A stretch of DNA of 5,188 nt from Ignavibacteria bacterium (lineage in GTDB: Bacteria > Bacteroidota > Ignavibacteria > Kapaibacteriales > UBA4661). The position numbers and the translations under genes were made by a program. Location of the stretch: the NCBI GenBank assembly GCA_013298375.1, contig JAAFHM010000367.1:1-5188 (forward strand), written 5' to 3'. The notes under the pieces are model-generated. The model had not been told where the DNA came from, ran no database searches, and was given only the letters and a program-made list of their open reading frames with translations. Position 1 is the first letter of the stretch; each line of letters opens with the position of its first letter. Below, one piece after another: positions 1 through 3,685 of the stretch.

Positions 1-1560
1 GTCCCCCAGCCCAAAGGAAACCTGCTTTTTCATGGCTTCCGGCACATCGGAAATTTTTGCTTCCAAGGTCAGTTGCTTGCGGTCTGCGGCAAACCACCAA
101 TACGCCGTCGTCCGGGCGCTCATGGCAGAACGAATCGCCAACAAGACCCGTTGCAAGAGAAATTCAAACTCTCGTCGTGGCTCATTCTTCGCGCCTTCGG
201 GCGTTTCTTCAACGATTTCTTCCATCTGCACAGTCAGTTTTTTACGACGATGGCTGACGGCTTCTTCGGAAAGTTCGGTTGAGGCTTGGGCTTTGGGGCT
301 TGTTGCTTGTTGCTTGCTGCTTGGGACTTGGTATGACTCGCGTTTGAGGGCGGCATTGGCGGCGCGAGTTACTTTGTCTTGAATATCCTCGTCGGTGGTA
401 AATTCTTCCAGTGTTGGTGCGGTCTCTGGCGTAATACTCTCACCCAACCCTCTCCCAGAGGGAGAGGGCTTTAAAGACCGCTCTGTATCTGGCTCTGCAT
501 CTTGCCCTTCTCCCTCTTGGAGAAGGGTTGGGATGAGGGGCTGGGCGCTTAACGCCGTATGTTCACCGTTGCCCTCATCGTCTTTTTTTTTTGCCTCAAT
601 CGGTGTTGGAGGCGGAACGGTGCTGGTCGCAACGGTTATTGGCGCTGGCGTGGAAGCCGCCGTAGCCGTAGATTTTCCAACAATCCGAAATTCTGCGCCC
701 TCGTCATCATCAAAATCAGCACCAAGCAAGGATTCGTCAAGTTTTGGAGCATTGTAATTGCCGGGGAGAGCTTCGGCAAGCGCGACTGGTGGCGGAGGCG
801 GTGTCACGGGCGGAGGAGCAGGGTTGGGCTGCAAGTCGCTTGGCAGCGTGGTTTGTCCGATAGAGATTTGCGGCGTAAAATCATTATTCAAGCTGGCATT
901 TTCATTGCTATCATCAAACACCAATACTTTTTTGCCAGATGTGGTGTTGGTGGTGTTCAACGCTTGTTGTACGGCACTTGTTGGCGTTGGAATCGTTGGT
1001 GGCGGCATTTCTGGCGTGAATTTATGCGGAGCCGTAACAAGGGTAACATCGTCAAACCCTGCGGCATCGTCGAAATCATCAAATACCAGTTTTTTGGGGA
1101 GTGTCGGTTGCGGGGGAGCGGTCACTGCCTTTGTTTGCGACGGGTTTTGTGCAGGGGTAGTCTTGTTTTGTGGCGTTTTTGTCATCGGCGCTTCATCATC
1201 GGCAACGCCAAATGATTCGGCAAAATCATCGAAAACAAGCCGCTTCGAGCCGCTTTCTTGTTTGACGGTTGTTTTGAAATCGGACACATCGGAAACGGCT
1301 TTGGGCGCTGGTTTCATTTGTTCGCGAAGCGCTGTTTCGCGGGCGGCACTCTCTCTCAACGCCGATAAATCCTTGACGCGCTGACTGTACAAGACAACAA
1401 CGCCAATGCTACCGAGTATAGCAATACAGACACCAATCAAGCGCACGGGCAAATCGCCTAAAAAGAGCGCAATAGCAAGCCCCAGCGCAATAACCAGCAA
1501 CGCAGGAATATCCGTCGGCGCATTAAAAAGCCGTGAAAAAGAAGGTTGTTCGTTACTCAT
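1..1560 (-). CDS. Membrane-anchored GAF-domain signalling protein (C-terminus beyond window)
   Basis: An uninterrupted reading frame of 520 codons runs from ATG at 1558-1560 off the left edge; I translated it codon by codon and found no stop. Residues 18-35 and 41-58 are two hydrophobic segments joined by a loop of about five residues (GDLPV), giving a membrane hairpin with both ends probably in the cytoplasm. Residues 61-80 are charged and probably helical. Residues 81-460 are low-complexity (Pro/Thr/Ala plus acidic patches) and contain the repeated KKLVFDDF motif. From about residue 463 (EFEFLLQRVLLAIRSAM, then AYWWFAADRKQLTLEA, ending VSFGLGD) the sequence matches the opening helix and first strands of a GAF domain, a small-molecule or regulatory sensor fold. 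The output domain is not visible, so cyclase, phosphatase, kinase or stand-alone GAF all remain possible. No convincing Shine-Dalgarno precedes the ATG. It lies 41 bp downstream of the epimerase-like gene on the same strand, perhaps in one operon. The ORF and membrane anchor are secure; the GAF call is likely; the function is unknown. Confidence 0.85.
   Translation of the reverse strand, partial: MSNEQPSFSRLFNAPTDIPALLVIALGLAIALFLGDLPVRLIGVCIAILGSIGVVVLYSQRVKDLSALRESAARETALREQMKPAPKAVSDVSDFKTTVKQESGSKRLVFDDFAESFGVADDEAPMTKTPQNKTTPAQNPSQTKAVTAPPQPTLPKKLVFDDFDDAAGFDDVTLVTAPHKFTPEMPPPTIPTPTSAVQQALNTTNTTSGKKVLVFDDSNENASLNNDFTPQISIGQTTLPSDLQPNPAPPPVTPPPPPVALAEALPGNYNAPKLDESLLGADFDDDEGAEFRIVGKSTATAASTPAPITVATSTVPPPTPIEAKKKDDEGNGEHTALSAQPLIPTLLQEGEGQDAEPDTERSLKPSPSGRGLGESITPETAPTLEEFTTDEDIQDKVTRAANAALKRESYQVPSSKQQATSPKAQASTELSEEAVSHRRKKLTVQMEEIVEETPEGAKNEPRREFEFLLQRVLLAIRSAMSARTTAYWWFAADRKQLTLEAKISDVPEAMKKQVSFGLGD
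285..333 (+). repeat. Seven tandem heptanucleotides inside a coding region
   Basis: Seven adjacent 7-bp units read CTTGGGC, TTTGGGG, CTTGTTG, CTTGTTG, CTTGCTG, CTTGGGA and CTTGGTA, with consensus CTTGKKG. They lie inside the linker of the GAF-domain gene, where they encode about 16 residues near positions 411-426 (VPSSKQQATSPKAQA). Seven is not a multiple of three, so gain or loss of one unit would shift the frame just before the GAF domain. Heptamer arrays of this kind are known as short tandemly repeated repetitive sequences in some bacterial genomes, notably heterocystous cyanobacteria; equating this array with those is only by analogy. Confidence 0.75.
439..540. repeat. Paired-hairpin (REP/MITE-like) element within the coding frame
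   Basis: Two perfect hairpins face each other. At 448-468, CCCTCTCCC and GGGAGAGGG form a 9-bp stem around AGA. At 505-527, CCCTTCTCC and GGAGAAGGG form a 9-bp stem around a 5-nt loop. The outer flanks are themselves inverted copies: CTCACCCAA at 439-447 against the complement of TTGGGATGAG at 528-537. The whole is therefore an inverted repeat of about 100 bp around a centre holding the palindrome CTTTAAAG (469-476). The CTCACCC-AACCCTCTCCC pattern resembles interspersed palindromic repeats common between genes in many bacteria. Here it is read through as residues about 341-375 of the GAF-domain protein (PTLLQEGEG ... PSPSGRGLGES) without a stop. This looks like an insertion tolerated by a disordered linker. 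Confidence 0.75.
583..592. repeat. Homopolymer tract (A10 on the coding strand)
   Basis: Ten T on the plus strand are ten A on the coding strand, read as GCA AAA AAA AAA GAC (residues A323-K326, then D327). With A11 the frame meets TGA after residue 328; with A9 it meets TAA after residue 336. Replication or transcription slippage here would thus give a membrane-anchored protein with all the KKLVFDDF copies but no GAF domain. The tract is seen directly; slippage is an inference. Confidence 0.7.
907..1245 (-). repeat. Protein repeat: three copies of [KR][KR](V)LVFDD[FS]
   Basis: The motif occurs at residues 106-113 (KRLVFDDF, 1222-1245), 156-163 (KKLVFDDF, 1072-1095) and 210-218 (KKVLVFDDS, 907-933) of the GAF-domain protein. 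A weaker acidic relative sits at 278-291 (LLGADFDDDEGAEF, 688-729). The copies are separated by about 50 residues of Pro/Thr-rich linker and are each followed by an acidic stretch. Equivalent residues use different codons, for example LVF as CTTGTTTTC in copy 1 and CTGGTATTT in copy 2. The similarity is therefore held at protein level rather than reflecting a recent DNA duplication. No known motif name is recognised; a docking site for a partner protein is a guess. Confidence 0.75.
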
Positions 1561-1601
1561 CGTTTTGGGAAATGATGAAAAGTGAAAGTTACTCGTTGAA
1601 A

Positions 1602-2138
1602 TTACCCGAATTTTGGCTCCCAGACCTCGCCAAGCACCGCGTCCCAGGCAAACTTGAGTTCATCGGCAGGGTCGTAAGGGTGGGATTGTAGATTGACGAC
1701 GATAGTTTCCGGTTGCGACAGCGCCTTCCATCCGTGCATCACGCCCGGCGGAATGAGGATCATTGCGGGGTTCTGAATACCAATGATAAACGAATTGACG
1801 TGTCCAAAGGTGGGGGACTCCACACGAATATCCACGCAGACAACCTGCATTTTGCCGCGTGTCACGGTAAATTGGTCAGTGTGGATGGCGTGCAGATGCC
1901 ATGCTTTGACAACGCCGTAATCTGTTGCCGATTGATACACGTGTTGCGGCACAATCACGCCACCGCCCTCACGCTCCACCCAAGGCAAACTCCAAAGTTC
2001 AATCACATCGCCACGCCCATCCACGATGGTTTTAAGCGCCTTGAAGTGTACGCCGCTAATGGTAGCGCCGTTAAACGTGGAATGTTGTTTATAGGGAACG
2101 TCGTGGAGAAAAGAAAGCGTAACGTCGGTAATGTTCAT
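1602..2138 (-). CDS. dTDP-4-dehydrorhamnose 3,5-epimerase-like cupin
   Basis: 178 residues, a usual size for RmlC/RfbC-type cupins, which epimerise C3 and C5 of dTDP-4-keto-6-deoxyglucose or act on related nucleotide sugars in the cytoplasm. Visible family features are VVKAWHLHAIHTDQFTVTRGK (residues 77-96, histidines 81, 83 and 86), a second cupin strand VVCVDIR (99-105), IPPGVMHGWKAL (129-140, with H135) and a tail SHPYDPADE (152-160). The sequence fits the broader epimerase-related branch better than classical RmlC, whose signature is closer to GVLRGLHYQ, so the exact substrate is open. The frame stays open upstream to a TTG/ATG pair near 2351. I chose ATG 2136-2138 because family homology begins there and the extra 71 codons resemble no domain. 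No Shine-Dalgarno is evident. No other rhamnose or sugar-nucleotide genes are in view. Confidence 0.85.
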   Translation of the reverse strand: MNITDVTLSFLHDVPYKQHSTFNGATISGVHFKALKTIVDGRGDVIELWSLPWVEREGGGVIVPQHVYQSATDYGVVKAWHLHAIHTDQFTVTRGKMQVVCVDIRVESPTFGHVNSFIIGIQNPAMILIPPGVMHGWKALSQPETIVVNLQSHPYDPADELKFAWDAVLGEVWEPKFG

Positions 2139-2166
2139 AAAAAGCAAGAAAAATGGGCGTAAATCT

Positions 2167-2181
2167 GTGCGAGAACCGCAC
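2167..2181 (-). promoter_or_regulatory. Small hairpin in the epimerase-like leader
   Basis: GTGCG and CGCAC form a perfect 5-bp GC-rich stem around AGAAC, ending 28 bp upstream of the epimerase-like ATG. If the candidate promoter upstream is right, it lies in the 5' untranslated leader. It has no U-run, so it is not a terminator; a role in RNA stability or translation is speculative. Confidence 0.3.
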
Positions 2182-2191
2182 TGTTGCAGCC

Positions 2192-2224
2192 CCAAACTTA
2201 GCACTTTTTCTCCAAACTTTGCGC
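2192..2224. repeat. 20-bp-spaced direct repeat, CCAAACTTWGCRC
   Basis: CCAAACTTAGCAC (2192-2204) and CCAAACTTTGCGC (2212-2224) match at 11 of 13 positions and start exactly 20 bp apart, about two helical turns, so both would face the same side of DNA. They lie upstream of the epimerase-like gene. The layout suits a tandem binding site for a regulator, but the regulator is unknown and chance similarity cannot be excluded. Confidence 0.4.
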
Positions 2225-2269
2225 ACATATTCTGCACGTTCTTGGCAAGATTTCGCCCAAAGCGCCCTC

Positions 2270-2278
2270 TGTGGATAA
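2270..2278 (-). promoter_or_regulatory. Consensus DnaA box
   Basis: TGTGGATAA on the plus strand is TTATCCACA on the minus strand, the exact classical DnaA box. I find no second box nearby and no origin-like AT-rich cluster or dnaA/dnaN gene, so it does not mark an origin. It touches the candidate -10 of the epimerase-like promoter and would cover its start site, where DnaA could repress. One 9-mer can also occur by chance. Confidence 0.4.
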
Positions 2279-2307
2279 CTTTATTGCCCTGCGCGCTGGC
2301 ATGGCAA
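2278..2307 (-). promoter_or_regulatory. Candidate sigma70-like promoter for the epimerase-like gene
   Basis: On the minus strand TTGCCA (2302-2307, five of six matches to TTGACA) is followed after 18 bp by TAAAGT (2278-2283, four of six to TATAAT). Transcription would start near 2271 and give a leader of about 130 nt containing the direct repeat and hairpin. If the host uses Bacteroidota-type promoters (TAnnTTTG), this consensus may not apply. A TAAGTTTG at 2191-2198 (minus strand) fits that -7 element, but no TTTG lies at the expected upstream distance. Confidence 0.25.
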
Positions 2308-2336
2308 ATAACACTTGAACGCAAGTCTTTATGCGA

Positions 2337-2354
2337 TAGTTGATACATCAACTA
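2337..2354. promoter_or_regulatory. 18-bp near-palindrome, likely operator
   Basis: TAGTTGAT and ATCAACTA are perfect 8-bp inverted arms around AC. The symmetry and TTGAT...ATCAA core resemble operators of dimeric winged-helix regulators of the MarR type, though no regulator gene is in the window. It is centred about 131 bp upstream of the rlpA ATG and about 75 bp upstream of the putative start of the epimerase-like transcript, so it could act on either gene. Confidence 0.5.
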
Positions 2355-2363
2355 CTGTAAGCC

Positions 2364-2409
2364 ATGACAAATGAATCGGAAAATGAATGTATTTTCATCG
2401 TTTTGTCAT
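2364..2409. repeat. Nested inverted repeat upstream of rlpA
   Basis: ATGACAAA (2364-2371) and TTTGTCAT (2402-2409) form 8-bp outer arms. Inside them GAAAAT (2379-2384) and ATTTTC (2391-2396) pair around GAATGT. The stems are AT-rich and interrupted, so a protein-binding site is as likely as an RNA fold. TTTGTCA recurs at 2450-2456, just before the rlpA ribosome-binding site. Confidence 0.35.
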
Positions 2410-2476
2410 CGAAAAGTTTTTTTTCTGGGTGTAGTTTCGCAACCGATAGTTTGTCAAATTAAGGATACTTCGCTTT

Positions 2477-3385
2477 ATGATGATTCGTACTTTTTCGTTT
2501 GTGATTCGCCGTTCCCGCCGTGCTTTGCGGGTTGCTCGTGCAGTAGCATTTGTGCTGCTGGTGTGCGTTGGTGCTATGTACAGTTTTGGTGTTCAGGCAA
2601 AAATCCGTACATTTTTCACTGGTACGCCCAGCGCCGTGACCGAAGCGATTGCCTCCGCGTCCTCAATAGTGCAGCATGGCGTGGCTTCGTGGTATGGTCC
2701 GCGCTTTCATGGTCGCAGGACGGCAAATGGGGAAATCTATGATATGAACGACTTTACCGCCGCACATCTTACCTTGCCGCTTGGAACGGTTATTCGCGTT
2801 ACTAATACCGACAATGACCGCACAACGCTAGTGCGCGTCAATGATCGCGGTCCCTATATCGAAGGGCGAATTCTCGACCTTTCGTATAATGCCGCAAAAA
2901 CACTCGGTATTTTGGGCAACGGCACGGGAAACGTAAAAGTGGAAGTTGTTGAAGGGATTCGCCTTACCGATACCTCGCTTACGACCGATTTTCTCAGCAC
3001 GAATTATGAATTTGCCGCCATCAAAGACCTGCTCTCCACGACCGCATTCGCCCACACGATGCAGCCATTAGTCGTTGATGCCGGAGCATTTTCCATCATT
3101 CACGAAACCGATAATTTTGCCGAAGCACTTGATACTTGGAAACACCTCCGTAAAAAGCATGGCGACATCGTTTATCTTGTGCCGCAGCGCAAGCCCGACG
3201 AGCAGATTGCATTTGAAGAATTTCAGCGCAAAGCCGAAAAACCTCACGCAAAAAAATTGACGGCATCAGAAAAACGTGCCGCAAAACGCAACAAAAATAT
3301 TCGCCAAACCGAGGAACGAAGCCGTCTTTACAATTATCAGCTTCTTTTGCTGGAAACAGACTCTCCGGCATTAGCGACGAACTGA
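2477..3385 (+). CDS. rlpA: RlpA-family septal-ring lytic transglycosylase (periplasmic)
   Basis: 302 residues. The ATG at 2477 is preceded by AAGGA (2461-2465), 11 nt upstream; a second ATG follows directly. Residues 1-41 form a signal peptide: a long basic n-region (RRSRRALRVAR), hydrophobic core AVAFVLLVCVGAMYSF and a VQA cleavage site. The SRRAL element is loosely Tat-like. The cysteine in LLVC does not make a proper lipobox, so unlike E. coli RlpA it is probably not a lipoprotein. Residues 67-158 are the double-psi beta-barrel: GVASWYGPRFHGRRTANGE, TAAHLTLPLGT with H97, and NDRGPYIEGRILDLS with D123. These are the His and Asp shown to matter in Pseudomonas RlpA, which cleaves peptide-free glycan at septa. 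Residues 197-236 (PLVVDAGAFSII ... DIVYLVPQ) look like one half of a SPOR domain, which would target denuded septal peptidoglycan. The remaining tail (250-280) is Lys/Arg-rich and of unknown role. Confidence 0.92.
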   Translation: MMIRTFSFVIRRSRRALRVARAVAFVLLVCVGAMYSFGVQAKIRTFFTGTPSAVTEAIASASSIVQHGVASWYGPRFHGRRTANGEIYDMNDFTAAHLTLPLGTVIRVTNTDNDRTTLVRVNDRGPYIEGRILDLSYNAAKTLGILGNGTGNVKVEVVEGIRLTDTSLTTDFLSTNYEFAAIKDLLSTTAFAHTMQPLVVDAGAFSIIHETDNFAEALDTWKHLRKKHGDIVYLVPQRKPDEQIAFEEFQRKAEKPHAKKLTASEKRAAKRNKNIRQTEERSRLYNYQLLLLETDSPALATN

Positions 3386-3427
3386 TGCGCTTGTCCCCGT
3401 GCGACATTCTGCCCGAAAACATCCCCC

Positions 3428-3461
3428 AGCCCCTTGCTTCCTACGATTCAAGGGGTTTTTT
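3428..3461 (+). terminator. Rho-independent terminator of rlpA
   Basis: CCCCTTG (3430-3436) pairs with CAAGGGG (3449-3455) around a 12-nt loop, extended by AG/TT flanking pairs, and is followed by six T (3456-3461). It begins about 45 bp after the rlpA stop. The reverse strand has no U-run in the right place, so it serves only plus-strand transcription. Confidence 0.85.
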
Positions 3462-3685
3462 CTTTGTCAAATGTGGCGGAATATTCTAGTCTTGAGTTCA
3501 GGTTACAAGTGCGAGAGTTAATTTTGCCTTTGGCGTAGATATAGGCTGGATGAGCTGTCAATGCAAAAAATATCCGCTCAGATTTTGTGTGAATTTTCGC
3601 AGGTACAAGAAATATGATTGCTATCAAATCCGCATCTCTACTCGTTGAAAAAGGTTTCGCACTTACAATTTGAATTCACTTCTCT
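3462..3685. other. Convergent spacer between rlpA and ptsI
   Basis: AT-rich spacer where the two genes meet tail to tail. I see no supportable gene or RNA, and no hairpin plus U-run that would terminate ptsI on the minus strand. TTTGTCAAAT at 3463-3472 repeats the ten bases at 2450-2459 on the other side of rlpA. Confidence 0.6.

Larger units (their letters stand above)
2139..2476. other. Divergent intergenic regulatory region
   Basis: These 338 bp separate the diverging epimerase-like and rlpA genes. I see no supportable gene; the only sizeable frame is the upstream extension of the epimerase-like ORF. The region is dense in symmetric or repeated elements listed separately: a hairpin (2167-2181), direct repeat (2192-2224), DnaA box (2270-2278), candidate promoter (2278-2307), 18-bp near-palindrome (2337-2354) and nested inverted repeat (2364-2409). 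It also has a T-rich run at 2417-2424. No convincing plus-strand promoter for rlpA could be picked by eye; one must nevertheless lie here or within the preceding sequence. Confidence 0.7.

Noticed and set aside
395..757. Plus-strand frame of 120 codons containing NPLPEGEG-type peptides
   Set aside because: Such peptides arise when palindromic repeats are translated; the frame only reflects the paired-hairpin element lying inside a minus-strand gene.
559..1384. Two overlapping plus-strand frames of 208-218 codons (559-1215 and 758-1384)
   Set aside because: They are antisense to the continuous membrane/GAF frame. Their translations are Gly/Trp/Arg- or Gly/Ser-rich with no domain, while the opposite strand gives a coherent anchor, linker and GAF start.
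1551..1597. Short direct repeat GTTACTC around the gap between the GAF and epimerase-like genes
   Set aside because: Only seven identical bases with no extended similarity or symmetric context.
2270..2278. Replication origin
   Set aside because: Only one DnaA box is present, with no box cluster, unwinding element or dnaA/dnaN/gidA neighbours.
2477..2600. Lipoprotein signal in RlpA at LLVC
   Set aside because: Valine precedes the cysteine, where a lipobox needs Gly, Ala or Ser, and a normal signal-peptidase site (VQA) follows.
3507..3663. 8-bp inverted match AAGTGCGA / TCGCACTT in the spacer after rlpA
   Set aside because: The arms are about 140 bp apart with no further pairing, so chance is adequate.
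3614..3673. 19-codon plus-strand ORF in the convergent spacer
   Set aside because: No ribosome-binding site, no recognisable product, and the length is expected by chance.
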